A DNA stretch of 64,000 nt from Phytohabitans sp036906915 (GTDB lineage: Bacteria > Actinomycetota > Actinomycetes > Mycobacteriales > Micromonosporaceae). The stretch is from the NCBI RefSeq assembly GCF_036906915.1, contig NZ_JBAKHX010000030.1, forward strand, positions 23,058 through 87,057, in the 5' to 3' direction. The notes below the pieces were generated by a model. That model was not told the DNA's origin. It saw only the letters and a program-made list of their open reading frames with translations, and did not search any database. Positions 1 to 8,079 of this stretch are shown here, piece by piece (position 1 is the first letter of the stretch; each line of letters opens with the position of its first letter). Both the position numbers and the translations under genes were made by a program.

Positions 1-106
1 CCGGCGTGACGCGATGGTATCTGTGGTTTACGAGGCCGGCCCCTGTGCCGGTGACTCGGCCATGAAGCCATGACCTGACGTCACCAGACACCGCCAGAGG
101 CCGGCT

Positions 107-131
107 GGGCAGGAGCGAGAAGCTCCTGCCC
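107..131. terminator. Hairpin upstream of the DAHP synthase gene
   Basis: Perfect 10-bp stem (GGGCAGGAGC / GCTCCTGCCC) with a 5-nt loop. It lies 72 nt before the GTG start of the next gene, so it is either the terminator of a gene left of the window or a leader attenuator. There is no T-run behind it, as is common in high-GC actinomycetes. A tiny M-K-P-stop reading frame sits just before it at about 62, probably by chance. Confidence 0.45.
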
Positions 132-202
132 TTCTGCATGCGAAACGCAGCCGGCTACAACCTGGGGATGCCGGCCCCGGGAAGCTGGCGGAAGGATTTC
201 CA

Positions 203-1273
203 GTGACACTCCCAAGCGTTCAACGGGTCAGCGACCAACGCATCGACAAGGTCGTCCCCTTGATGACCCCCGCGCTGCTCCACCACGAGCACCCGCTCGA
301 CGAGGATCTCTCGGCGGCCGTGCTCGAGGGGCGGCGCGCGGTCGCCCGCGTGCTCGACCGGGAAGACGACCGGCTGATGGTGGTCGTCGGCCCCTGCTCG
401 GTACACGACCCGGCCGCCGCCCTCGAATACGCCGACCGGCTCGCCGACACCGCCGCGCGCCTGGCCGACGACCTGCTGATCGTGATGCGGGTGTACTTCG
501 AGAAGCCGCGCTCCACGGTCGGCTGGAAGGGCCTGATCAACGACCCGCGCCTGGACGGCTCCGGCGACGTCAACACCGGCCTGCGCACCGCGCGGTCGCT
601 GCTGCTCCAGGTGTCGCGCAAGGGCCTGCCGGTGGGCTGTGAGTTCCTCGACCCGATCATTCCGCAGTACATCGCGGATACCGTGGCGTGGGGCGCGATC
701 GGCGCGCGCACCGTCGAGAGCCAGGTGCACCGCCAGCTCTCCTCCGGCCTGTCGATGCCGATCGGCATGAAGAACCGCCCGGACGGGGCGATCTCCACGG
801 CCGTCGACGCCATCCGGGCCGCTGGTGTGCCGCACGTCTTCACCGGCGTCGACGTGTCCGGCACCCCAGCGATCCTGCACACCCGCGGCAACTCCGACTG
901 CCACCTCGTGCTGCGTGGCGGCAGCGGCAAGCCCAACTACAGCGCCGACGACGTGGCCGGCGCGCTCGCCCAGCTCCGCGCGGCCGGGCTGCCCGAGCGG
1001 GTGGTCATCGACGCGAGTCACGGCAACAGCGGCAAGGACTACACCCGCCAGCCGGTCGTGGTGACCGACATCGCCGAGCAGATGGCGGCCGGACAGCGCG
1101 GCATCGTCGGCGTGATGCTGGAGTCCTTCATCGAGGAAGGCCGCCAGGATCTGGACCCGACCGCTCCCCTGACCTACGGCCAGTCGATCACCGACGCCTG
1201 CATCGGCTGGGATACCACGGTCCACGTCCTGGAGGCCCTGGCTCAAGCCGTGGTCGCCCGGCGAGCCAGCTGA
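203..1273 (+). CDS. aroG: 3-deoxy-7-phosphoheptulonate (DAHP) synthase, type I
   Basis: Cytoplasmic enzyme that condenses phosphoenolpyruvate and erythrose 4-phosphate, the entry step of the shikimate pathway to aromatic amino acids. The 356-residue length is typical of type I (AroF/G/H) enzymes. Visible motifs are GPCSVHDP (about residues 63-70), the KPRSTVGWKG substrate loop (101-110), a metal-site Cys/Glu segment around CEFLDP (about 150), RGGSGKPNY (about 238) and DASHGNSGKD (about 271). The GTG start is chosen because GGAAGGA lies about 7 nt upstream. The gene is monocistronic and ends before a bidirectional hairpin shared with the convergent neighbour. Confidence 0.95.
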   Translation: MTLPSVQRVSDQRIDKVVPLMTPALLHHEHPLDEDLSAAVLEGRRAVARVLDREDDRLMVVVGPCSVHDPAAALEYADRLADTAARLADDLLIVMRVYFEKPRSTVGWKGLINDPRLDGSGDVNTGLRTARSLLLQVSRKGLPVGCEFLDPIIPQYIADTVAWGAIGARTVESQVHRQLSSGLSMPIGMKNRPDGAISTAVDAIRAAGVPHVFTGVDVSGTPAILHTRGNSDCHLVLRGGSGKPNYSADDVAGALAQLRAAGLPERVVIDASHGNSGKDYTRQPVVVTDIAEQMAAGQRGIVGVMLESFIEEGRQDLDPTAPLTYGQSITDACIGWDTTVHVLEALAQAVVARRAS

Positions 1274-1292
1274 CGCTAGCCCCAGTCTCGCG

Positions 1293-1320
1293 CTCCGCGC
1301 CCCATTCTCGGGGCGCGGAG
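1293..1320. terminator. Bidirectional terminator between convergent genes
   Basis: Perfect 11-bp GC stem (CTCCGCGCCCC / GGGGCGCGGAG) with a 6-nt loop. It fills the gap between the stop of the DAHP synthase gene and the stop of the convergent small membrane protein gene, so it can serve both. Confidence 0.8.
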
Positions 1321-1326
1321 TATCTG

Positions 1327-1605
1327 TCAGGCTGTCTTGCGGGTCTGCGAGCCGCCCATCACCTTGGCGGCGATCCACACGAAGAGCACCGCCAGGGCGA
1401 CCTGGATCGCGTGCCGGATCCAGTCGATGCCCCTGGTCTCCCCGACGCCCAGCCAGTCGGCGAGCACGCCGCCGAGCAGGGCGGCCGCGATACCGACGCC
1501 GATCGTGACCCACACCGAGATGTTCTGGCGGCCGGGCAGCAGCAGCCTGCCCAGCGTGCCAACGATCGCACCCGCGATGATCGCCCAGAGAATCGTCCCA
1601 ATCAT
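1327..1605 (-). CDS. GlsB/YeaQ/YmgE family small membrane protein
   Basis: A 92-residue hydrophobic protein of the transglycosylase-associated / GlsB-YeaQ-YmgE stress family. It shows the family pattern: an N-terminal helix (ILWAIIAGAIVGTLGRLLLPG), a second glycine-rich helix (VTIGVGIAAALLGGVLADWLG) and a third C-terminal helix. In other bacteria these proteins are induced by envelope or osmotic stress, but no biochemical activity is established. The start ATG is preceded on its strand by GAGGTCACC. It stands alone between the DAHP synthase and PBP genes. Confidence 0.85.
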   Translation of the reverse strand: MIGTILWAIIAGAIVGTLGRLLLPGRQNISVWVTIGVGIAAALLGGVLADWLGVGETRGIDWIRHAIQVALAVLFVWIAAKVMGGSQTRKTA

Positions 1606-1726
1606 GGTGACCTCCTCAACCAGAGGCTAGGCCCGCAACAGGTCCTTCGTCATCGAAACTGCGATACCGGACACATCCGCTGCCGGGGCACAGCCCGCCC
1701 GAAAATCGCCCACGTATGAAAGAGCA

Positions 1727-4144
1727 ATGAAGATTGACCGGCTGCGCAACCGCGACCGTGCCCATCTGCGTCTTGCAGAGGTGACTCGTAATCGCAAGCT
1801 GGTGATCAACACTGCTGCGCTGCTGCTGTGCGGCGTGCTCGCCGGGTTGGCTGTCGCGGCGGCGGCCTTCCCCGCCCTCGCGATGTCCGGGCTGGCCGCC
1901 AAGGCGGGCGCCGACTCGTTCGAGTCGCTGCCGGGCGAGCTGACCAACGCGCAGGCACCACAGGCCAGCGAGGTCTACGCGTCCGACAACAAGACGCTGA
2001 TCGCCCGCTTCTTCGACGAGAACCGCCGGAACGTCGAGCTCGACACCGTCTCCGCGTTCATGCCCAAGGCGATGTTCTCGGCCGAGGACCACAGCTTTTA
2101 CACGCACAAGGGCGTAGACGCCAAGGGCATCGTGCGTGCGTTCGTGGCAAACAGCTCGGGCCAGTCGCAGCAGGGCGCCTCCACGCTGACCATGCAGCTG
2201 GTCCGCATGTCCATCACGTACACGGCGACGGACAACAAGGCGGTCGTCGCGGCCGGCGAGGACACCACCGCGCGCAAGATGCGCGAGGTGAAACTCGCGC
2301 TCCAGGCGGAGAAGAAGTACAACAAAAACGAGATCATGGAGCGGTACCTGAACCTCGCTCCGTTCGGCAGCAACACGTACGGCGTGTTCGCGGCGAGCCA
2401 GTTCTACTTCGGCAAGCACCCCAAAGACCTGACGCTCGCCGAGGCCGCAATGCTGGCCGGCGTCGTGAAATCTCCGACGGAGTACGACCCCACCACCCCG
2501 GAGGGGCACCAGCGCACGCTCGAACGGCGCAACTGGGTACTGGGCCAGATGGTGGAGACAAAGTCCATCACCGCCGAAGAGGCCGCGGCCGCGAAGGCGA
2601 CGCCGCTGACCGTCAAGGCCAAGCGGTCGCCGAGCGGCTGCCTCGTCACCAGGCCCAACGACTGGGGCTTCTTCTGCGACTACTTCCGCCGGTGGTGGAC
2701 ATCGCAGGAGGCGTTCGGTGGCAGCGAGTACGACCGCGAGCGGCGGCTCAACGGCGGCGGCTACCGGGTGGTGGCCACATTGGACCCCAAGACGCAGAAG
2801 GCGGCCAAGGACAACGTCGAGCAGCGTCTGAAGACCGGCAGCAGGAACGCCCTCATGGTAGCGGCGATCGAGCCGGGCACCGGAAAGGTGCGCGCGCTGG
2901 CCACCAACCGGAACTTCAAGGTGGACGATGCCAACAACCCGCAGAACAAGCCGAGCACCAACCCGAGGAGCAGCGGCCAGCGCGGCACGTACCCGAACAC
3001 CACCAATCCTCTGATCACCGGCGGCGGTGGCGTCACCGGGTACCAGTTCGGCTCGACGTTCAAGATCTTCACCATCGTCGCGGCCTTGGAGAAGGGGTAC
3101 CCGCTGGACTACACGATCAACGCGCCGCAGCGGTACCCGTCCAAGTACAGCGGCGGCGCCCCGACGTCCTCCTGCGGCGGCACCAACCGCTGGTGCCCGG
3201 GCAACGACAACCCCACCCAGGCTGGCATCCACAACGCCTGGACCGCGTTCGGCCGCTCCGTGAATACCTACTTCGTGCCCCTGGAGGAGCGGGCCGGCGC
3301 CGCGAACGTGGTCGCCGCCGCACAGAAGATGGGCATCAGGTTCCTGAACGACGAGGACGCCGAGCGCGCGGCCAACAAGGAGGCGGCGGACGACTGGGGA
3401 GCGTTCACGCTCGGCGTCTCCGGCACCACCCCGCTTGACGTGGCCAACGCGTACGCCACGCTCGCCGCGGACGGCAAGCACTGCGAGCCGATCCCGGTGC
3501 AGGAGATTCAGGAGATGAGCGGCAAGAAGCTCGACGTGGCGAACCCGCGCTGCAACCAGGCGCTCGATGTCCAGGTGGCGCGGGCCGCGATCGACGCGGC
3601 ACGCTGCCCGGTCGGCGACCAGTCGGCCTTCGGCGAGTGCAAGGGTGCCACCGAGGGAGGCGCACGCAGCGCGGTTGGCCAGCCGATCGCCGGCAAGTCG
3701 GGTACCACCGACAGCCACCGCACCGCGTCGCTGGTCATCACGACGAAGACGCTCTCGGTCGCGGGCGTCCTCGCCGACCCGGACTGGCCGGAGACGACCG
3801 TCAACATGAGCCACGACATCGTCAACCCGGCGGTGTACGAGACGCTCGCCGACGCGTCGAAGGGCAAGCAGGCCAAGAACTTCACGCCGCCGAGCCAGAA
3901 GATGGCGTACGGCGAGCAGCGGTCGATCCCGAACGTCCAGTGCGACTCGGTCAGCGAGGCGCGCTCCACCCTGGAGAACGCCGGCTTCCGGGTCGAGGTC
4001 GACAACACGCCGATCCCCTCCACCTGCCCTCAGGGCACGGTGGCCGACACCGAGCCGAACGGTAGGACGATCGAGGACGGCCTGGTGGTCCTCAAGCTGA
4101 GCACCGGCGTAGGGAGCACCCCCAGCGGTCCACCCCCGCGGTAG
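1727..4144 (+). CDS. Class A penicillin-binding protein with C-terminal PASTA domain
   Basis: Bifunctional peptidoglycan synthase: the N-terminal glycosyltransferase polymerises lipid II and the C-terminal transpeptidase cross-links it outside the membrane. A membrane anchor spans about residues 25-52. The glycosyltransferase motifs EDHSFYTH (E120) and QGASTLTMQLVR (150-160) are intact. Transpeptidase motifs are S443-T-F-K446, S511-V-N and K657-S-G-T. A single PASTA domain follows (about 735-798), a module that binds muropeptides or beta-lactams in related proteins. At 805 residues it is normal for actinobacterial PonA-like enzymes. All catalytic residues are present, so it should be active. 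A perfect-stem terminator follows the stop. Confidence 0.95.
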   Translation: MKIDRLRNRDRAHLRLAEVTRNRKLVINTAALLLCGVLAGLAVAAAAFPALAMSGLAAKAGADSFESLPGELTNAQAPQASEVYASDNKTLIARFFDENRRNVELDTVSAFMPKAMFSAEDHSFYTHKGVDAKGIVRAFVANSSGQSQQGASTLTMQLVRMSITYTATDNKAVVAAGEDTTARKMREVKLALQAEKKYNKNEIMERYLNLAPFGSNTYGVFAASQFYFGKHPKDLTLAEAAMLAGVVKSPTEYDPTTPEGHQRTLERRNWVLGQMVETKSITAEEAAAAKATPLTVKAKRSPSGCLVTRPNDWGFFCDYFRRWWTSQEAFGGSEYDRERRLNGGGYRVVATLDPKTQKAAKDNVEQRLKTGSRNALMVAAIEPGTGKVRALATNRNFKVDDANNPQNKPSTNPRSSGQRGTYPNTTNPLITGGGGVTGYQFGSTFKIFTIVAALEKGYPLDYTINAPQRYPSKYSGGAPTSSCGGTNRWCPGNDNPTQAGIHNAWTAFGRSVNTYFVPLEERAGAANVVAAAQKMGIRFLNDEDAERAANKEAADDWGAFTLGVSGTTPLDVANAYATLAADGKHCEPIPVQEIQEMSGKKLDVANPRCNQALDVQVARAAIDAARCPVGDQSAFGECKGATEGGARSAVGQPIAGKSGTTDSHRTASLVITTKTLSVAGVLADPDWPETTVNMSHDIVNPAVYETLADASKGKQAKNFTPPSQKMAYGEQRSIPNVQCDSVSEARSTLENAGFRVEVDNTPIPSTCPQGTVADTEPNGRTIEDGLVVLKLSTGVGSTPSGPPPR

Positions 4145-4153
4145 AAACACAGG

Positions 4154-4179
4154 AGGCACCGCCCGTACGGGCGGTGCCT
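4154..4179 (+). terminator. Terminator of the PBP gene
   Basis: A 26-nt perfect inverted repeat with AGGCACCGCCC arms, beginning 9 nt after the PBP stop codon. The following 210 nt up to the next start codon show no gene or motif I can name. Confidence 0.85.
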
Positions 4180-4392
4180 CTCAGGCGTCGGTGTGCAGGT
4201 CGCCTCTCGGCGAGTGGCGCAACGCGGCTCCAGCCGGACGGTATTCCGCGAAGGCATTTAGGTGAGGCCCGGGGACACAGGACACACCGACAGTCATCCC
4301 AACGGTGCAGGGGTGGCCTGTGTTCCGGCACCGGGTGTATTCCAGGTCACGTCCGGAGTTTGATCGTCCTCGCCGCCGGGTAGCGCGTCTTC

Positions 4393-4587
4393 GTGACGCT
4401 CGAAGAGCTGCTCGACGACCTGTACGTGTGGCAGGAGCGGGTGAGCGCCGGGGACATCCGGCGCGCCGCGATCGCGGCCGATCTGCCCGCGGCCGAGCTC
4501 ACCCGGATCGACGCCCTGCCCGAGGGTGAGTACAGCCAGGACGAGGCCTTGGACGCGCTCAACGAGACGTCGGGAGGAACGCTGTGA
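4393..4587 (+). CDS. Small conserved-looking hypothetical protein
   Basis: A 64-residue acidic helical protein, starting with GTG and beginning TLEELLDDLYVWQERVSAGDIRRAAIAADLP. It has no membrane segment or cysteines. The last codon overlaps the GTG of the next small gene (GTGA), which suggests translational coupling and a shared function. I do not recognise a characterised family. Strong G/C at third codon positions supports it being coding. Confidence 0.6.
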   Translation: MTLEELLDDLYVWQERVSAGDIRRAAIAADLPAAELTRIDALPEGEYSQDEALDALNETSGGTL

Positions 4588-4757
4588 ACGATCTGCCCCC
4601 GCTGGGCCAGCCGGAAGACGCCGAGCCCGAACCGGACACCGAAGACTTCGCGGCCGAACACGACGACACGGCCGTCGACGAGGACATCACGGGCGGACGT
4701 GACGGCGACCGCGAGCCCGAGTCACCGCGCGGCTGGGCGGGCCTGGAACCCGAGTGA
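4584..4757 (+). CDS. 57-residue highly acidic hypothetical protein
   Basis: Overlaps the preceding gene by 4 nt (GTGA) and has its own GGGAGGAAC ribosome site 5-8 nt upstream of the GTG, so it is likely the second gene of a two-gene unit. The product starts MNDLPPLGQPEDAEPE and consists largely of Asp, Glu, Pro and Gly, with one WAG near the end. It is probably disordered. Its stop is directly adjacent to the stop of the convergent 97-residue gene. Function unknown. It was judged real on coupling and codon bias only. Confidence 0.5.
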   Translation: MNDLPPLGQPEDAEPEPDTEDFAAEHDDTAVDEDITGGRDGDREPESPRGWAGLEPE

Positions 4758-5051
4758 TCAGCCCGCGCTCAGGTTGTCGTCGACCGTGCGCGCGAGTTCG
4801 TCGAGCGCACGATCGGCGTCCTCCCGCCCCTCTTCGGCGACTTGGAGCTCGACCCGCGCACCGCCGGCGGGGTTCGGGCTAACCGTGAGCTGTGCCCGGT
4901 CCTGCCATCGCGCGCGGAGGCGTTCGAGGTCGAGTTCGGGCCGAGCGGTGCGCAGCTCATTGGGCAGCCACCCGGAGCGGGCGGGGTCGGTCGCGGTGTT
5001 GAAGACCACCTCGGGCGGCGCCGACATGCCCCGCTCGGCCTGGTACGCCAC
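4758..5051 (-). CDS. Hypothetical protein, possibly SRPBCC/START-like
   Basis: A 97-residue protein with a GTG start 1 nt after the stop of the upstream DUF6158 gene, so the two form an operon. The pattern (PPEVVFNTATDPARSGWLP near the start, then LTVSPNPAGGARVELQVAEEG and a C-terminal amphipathic helix with DADRALDELARTVDDNL) resembles a shortened SRPBCC/polyketide-cyclase fold: a helix, a beta hairpin and a long C-terminal helix. This fold call is inference. No catalytic motif is visible. Confidence 0.6.
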   Translation of the reverse strand: MAYQAERGMSAPPEVVFNTATDPARSGWLPNELRTARPELDLERLRARWQDRAQLTVSPNPAGGARVELQVAEEGREDADRALDELARTVDDNLSAG

Positions 5052-5052
5052 C

Positions 5053-5304
5053 TCAGAATCCTTCGCGCAGCCGGCTCGGATCCACTTCGCGTCCAGGATG
5101 CCGGGTCAGGTACTCCGTCTCCAGCTCGGCGGTGCGCCGCAGGTGGTTCGCGAGAGCGGCGTCGGGGCCGTGCCGCAGCGTGTCGAGCCGGGTGCGGTGC
5201 AGGCTGGCCATCTCGCGGATGAGATCCTCGTCGGTCAGCTCTGTGGGGTCGATGCCCGCGTCGTCGATCGGCGGGAGCTGACCATGCGCTACTGGTCCAG
5301 TCAT
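5053..5304 (-). CDS. DUF6158 family protein
   Basis: An 83-residue protein of a family widespread in actinomycetes. Its recognisable core is DPTELTDEDLIREMASLHRTRLDTLRHG, followed by AALANHLRRTAELETEYLTRHPGREVDPSR. It is a charged all-helical protein with no known function. An AAAGG ribosome site precedes the ATG. It is the first gene of a two-gene unit with the 97-residue protein. Confidence 0.75.
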   Translation of the reverse strand: MTGPVAHGQLPPIDDAGIDPTELTDEDLIREMASLHRTRLDTLRHGPDAALANHLRRTAELETEYLTRHPGREVDPSRLREGF

Positions 5305-5424
5305 GACTTCAGCCTTTGCCCGGACGGCGCGATTTGAAACGGGACGGTCAAGGGCGCATCGGGAGAGCGACAGCGCCCTTGCACGCGGTGAGCGGTGCGA
5401 TTCAGTGATGCTGAGCGATGCGGT

Positions 5425-5625
5425 TCAGCGAAGATCGAACTCGCCGGCGCGAACACCGGCGACAAAGGCCCGCCAGACGGGTACGGCGAACGAGAGGTGC
5501 TCCTGCGGCAGCGTCGAGTTGCGGATGGCTACGACCTCCGGCGCGCGTGCTACTTCGACGCACGCGTGGGACTCGCAACGTGTGCTCTTCCGCCATGTTG
5601 CGCTGACGGCACCCGAGTGGGCCAT
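5425..5625 (-). CDS. DUF397 domain protein
   Basis: A 66-residue protein with the DUF397 signature: WRKST.C..  ACVEVA near the start, a VAIRNST segment, and VWRAFVAGVRAGEFD at the end. DUF397 proteins usually sit beside XRE-DUF5753 regulators and modulate them in WhiJ-type developmental systems. GAGGAG precedes the ATG. This copy has no adjacent regulator of its own. The nearest XRE-DUF5753 genes are 1.6 kb away on the other strand. The 211 bp upstream, before the next gene, hold nothing I can name. Confidence 0.85.
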   Translation of the reverse strand: MAHSGAVSATWRKSTRCESHACVEVARAPEVVAIRNSTLPQEHLSFAVPVWRAFVAGVRAGEFDLR

Positions 5626-5836
5626 CTACTCTCCTCGATCTGATTGCCTCGGCCCGGTGCCGTGACGGCTCACCTTATCACCATTTGCCCGCTTTATCGG
5701 TATGTGCGAATAACTTCCGATAACAGTTAGGTGAAGGTTTTTGTGCGATGGCGCGAGGTGTGCAACAGACCGAGGAAAGCTACAACGCACCGTGACCGGC
5801 ACACAATCGTCCCAACGATCGATCCCAAAAGTTGAA

Positions 5837-6148
5837 TCAGCCGGTCACCGGTTCGGGCTGCCGTACCCAGCGAGTGACCACCCTTTCGGCGTAGAAGGAG
5901 ACGAACGGCACAGTGCCGGCGAGCATCACGAGCGCCATACGGCTGAGCGGCCAGCGAGCCCGGCGCGCCACGTCGAAGGCGGCCAACAGATACGCCATGT
6001 ATAGGAAGCCGTGGGCCGGACCGACCGTCTCCACGACACCCGGCTCGTCCCAGATGTACTTCAGCGGCATGCCGATCACGACCAGCAGGATCAGCACCAC
6101 ACCCACCACGTAGGCGATGGCGCGATACCGCATCAGGGCTCCGCTCAC
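5837..6148 (-). CDS. DUF3817 integral membrane protein
   Basis: A 103-residue protein with three predicted membrane helices and the DUF3817 pattern: YRAIAYVVGVVLILLVVIGMPLKY, then the GPAHGFLYMAYLLAAFDVARR segment with its conserved His, and a last helix ending in FYAERVVTRWV. Function is unknown. It is often found near other small membrane proteins. GTG is chosen as the start because AAGGA lies 8 nt upstream. An internal ATG at codon 6 is possible. It follows the next gene on the same strand and is likely co-transcribed with it. Confidence 0.85.
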   Translation of the reverse strand: MSGALMRYRAIAYVVGVVLILLVVIGMPLKYIWDEPGVVETVGPAHGFLYMAYLLAAFDVARRARWPLSRMALVMLAGTVPFVSFYAERVVTRWVRQPEPVTG

Positions 6149-6177
6149 GGTCAGGGTCCTTCCAAGTCAGCCACGGG

Positions 6178-6579
6178 TCAGCCGGGGAAATCGGCAGGTT
6201 TGGCGCCCGGGTTGGCATTGAGCCAGGCCAGGTACCGGTTGTACTCCGCCAGCTCTGGATCGCCGCTGTCGTCGTACTCGATCCGCTGGGGCGTGGTGCG
6301 GACCGGGCGCCGCGCCGCGGACGCCTGTGCCGTCGCGGGCGGCGCGGTTTCGGCGGACTCCTCAGGGGCGGCGGCCCGCAGTGTGTGGCGCACCTCACGC
6401 ACCCACATGAAGACCACGAATCCCGCGAACACCGGCCATTCGAAGGCGTACGCCCAACTGAGCATGTTGCCGCCGGCTGCGCGACCTATCTGCCACCACC
6501 CCAGGGCGAGAAAACCGCACACGAGCGCGACCGCGAGCACGTGGCGCGCGAGCCACGCCGGTGTCAACAGCCGCCTCAT
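6178..6579 (-). CDS. Two-helix membrane protein, hypothetical
   Basis: A 133-residue protein starting MRRLLTPAWLARHVLAVALV. It has two hydrophobic helices (about residues 12-30 and 40-60) separated by WWQIGRAAGGNMLSWAYAFEWP, then an Ala-rich cytosolic linker and a conserved tail with SGDPELAEYNRYLAWLN. Small proteins of this layout are common in actinobacteria next to DUF3817, as here. An upstream TTG could add 34 residues, but those residues are not hydrophobic or conserved-looking, so the internal ATG is preferred. Confidence 0.7.
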   Translation of the reverse strand: MRRLLTPAWLARHVLAVALVCGFLALGWWQIGRAAGGNMLSWAYAFEWPVFAGFVVFMWVREVRHTLRAAAPEESAETAPPATAQASAARRPVRTTPQRIEYDDSGDPELAEYNRYLAWLNANPGAKPADFPG

Positions 6580-6795
6580 GGCTCCGAGCCTACCGACTCT
6601 CTCCGACGCGCCGTCGTAGAGGTGGCGCGCTAAAGCGGCGCTAATGCCGGGCTCTACTTTGTGTGCCAATGTCGCCGCCATTCATTCACGCACCAGCCCT
6701 TCTCGGCTATTGCCACGCCGTGCGACATTGATAACAGTCGGTAAGCAACCCGTGTGGCGGCTGGCCGCCCGCCGGGCTTAGCGGAGGGCAGTTGT

Positions 6796-6990
6796 ATGGC
6801 GCATCGACCTGGGGCATGGCGACGAAGTAGCCGCTGCGAGGCCATCGAGTGCGTGGAGGTCAAGCTCGGGAACGACCGGGTTGGCGTCCGGGATTCGGCG
6901 TCCGGGCAGGCAATCGAGGTACCACGCCCAGTGTGGCGAGCATTCTGCGCCGGCATCAAGGCCGGTGACTTCCGCACCCTCGCCGACTGA
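6796..6990 (+). CDS. DUF397 domain protein
   Basis: A 64-residue second DUF397 protein (WRRSSRCEAIECVEVKL, VGVRDSAS, VPRPVWRAFCAGIKAGDF). The ATG is selected because GGAGGG lies 7-8 nt upstream. It precedes two tandem XRE-DUF5753 regulators by 220 bp, so it is probably the small partner of one or both in a WhiJ-like regulatory set. It contains the paired cysteines typical of the family. Confidence 0.88.
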   Translation: MAHRPGAWRRSSRCEAIECVEVKLGNDRVGVRDSASGQAIEVPRPVWRAFCAGIKAGDFRTLAD

Positions 6991-7212
6991 GAAAGACATA
7001 TACGGAATGTGCCGGCTCTGGCATCAGCCAGGAGCCGGCGCTTCATATGTGGCCATTCGCGCCTTCCGCAACGACATTGGAAAACGCGATGGCCGGGTGT
7101 AGCCTGCAAGAATCCTGGCTAACAGGCAGGTTGCGCCCCGCCAGGTGGCAGCTTGCCTAGTAACCTCCCTCACGACACGGCCGGCGGGGCCGGCGTTGGC
7201 TAGGAGGGTTTG

Positions 7213-8079
7213 ATGATGACGGCGCAGGGTCCGACGGTCGGGCGGCGCCGACTGCGCTCGGCGCTGCGGCGTGCCCGAGAAGCCACCGGCCTGACCCAGG
7301 AGCAGGTGGCCGAGGCGATGGACTGGTCGCTCTCCAAGCTGATCCGCATCGAGGCCGGCAGCGTTTCGGTGTCCACCAACGACGTCAAGGCGTTGCTCAG
7401 CCACTACCGCGTAAACGATCCGCAGCAGGTGGCCGAGCTGGTCGACCTGGCCAAGGTGGCCCGGCAGCGCACCTGGTGGTCGCAGTACCGCGAGACCTTC
7501 CCCGCGCCGTTCGTGGCCTTCATCGGCCTGGAGGCCGAGGCGTCGAAGTTGTCCTTCTTCCAGTCCGTCGGCGTGCCCGGTCTCATGCAAACCGAGGCGT
7601 ACGCCAACTCGATCACCGCGTTCGTGGTGCCCGCGCAGGTCGACCCGGCGCGCACCAAGGAGATCGTCTCGCTGCGCCGCCGGCGCCAGGCCGAGGTGCT
7701 CGGCCGCGCAAACCCGCCCGAGGTCGAGCTGGTGCTCGACGAGTCGATTCTCCACCGGCAGGTCGGCAACGCCGACGTCATGCGTGGCCAGCTCGAGCAC
7801 CTGCTGCGCCTGGGCGAGGCGCCACACATCACGATCCGCGTGCTCCCATTCAGCTCCGGCATGTACACCGCGCAGGGGCAGTTCGTCGTCCTGGAGTTCG
7901 CCGACGAGGACGACTCCGATGTTATCTACATGGAGGGCGCTGGGTCGGTGACCGAGGTCATCGACCAGCTCGACCAGGTCAAGCGCTATCAGGAGATGTA
8001 CGCGATGCTGCGGGAGCACTCGCTCGACCCGGATCGCTCGCGGGCAATGCTCTCCAAGATGGCGGGCCGGTTCCGGTGA
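7213..8079 (+). CDS. XRE-family regulator with DUF5753 domain
   Basis: Cytoplasmic transcription factor of the Scr1/WhiJ type. The N-terminal helix-turn-helix (residues about 10-65: ALRRAREATGLTQEQVAEAMDWSLSKLIRIEAG) is followed by a DUF5753 domain (from about 95) with PFVAFIGLEAEASKLSFFQS, PGLMQTEAYA, RRRRQAEVL, ELVLDESILHRQVG and ITIRVLPFSSG. Three overlapping starts exist (TTG, ATG, ATG) behind AGGAGGG. The first ATG is used. Its last four bases overlap the GTG of the next, paralogous gene, suggesting co-translation. Confidence 0.92.
   Translation: MMTAQGPTVGRRRLRSALRRAREATGLTQEQVAEAMDWSLSKLIRIEAGSVSVSTNDVKALLSHYRVNDPQQVAELVDLAKVARQRTWWSQYRETFPAPFVAFIGLEAEASKLSFFQSVGVPGLMQTEAYANSITAFVVPAQVDPARTKEIVSLRRRRQAEVLGRANPPEVELVLDESILHRQVGNADVMRGQLEHLLRLGEAPHITIRVLPFSSGMYTAQGQFVVLEFADEDDSDVIYMEGAGSVTEVIDQLDQVKRYQEMYAMLREHSLDPDRSRAMLSKMAGRFR

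Noticed and set aside
152..167. A 16-nt identity (CGGCTACAACCTGGGG) shared with 19292-19307, both intergenic
   Set aside because: One such match is expected by chance in 64 kb of GC-rich DNA, and the surroundings differ. Not enough to call a promoter motif.
155..1513. A 452-residue minus-strand frame opposite the DAHP synthase gene
   Set aside because: Shadow of GC-rich coding DNA. The plus-strand frame has all DAHP synthase motifs.
1616..4159. An 847-residue minus-strand frame opposite the PBP gene
   Set aside because: Composition is typical of an antisense shadow. The plus strand has intact PBP motifs.
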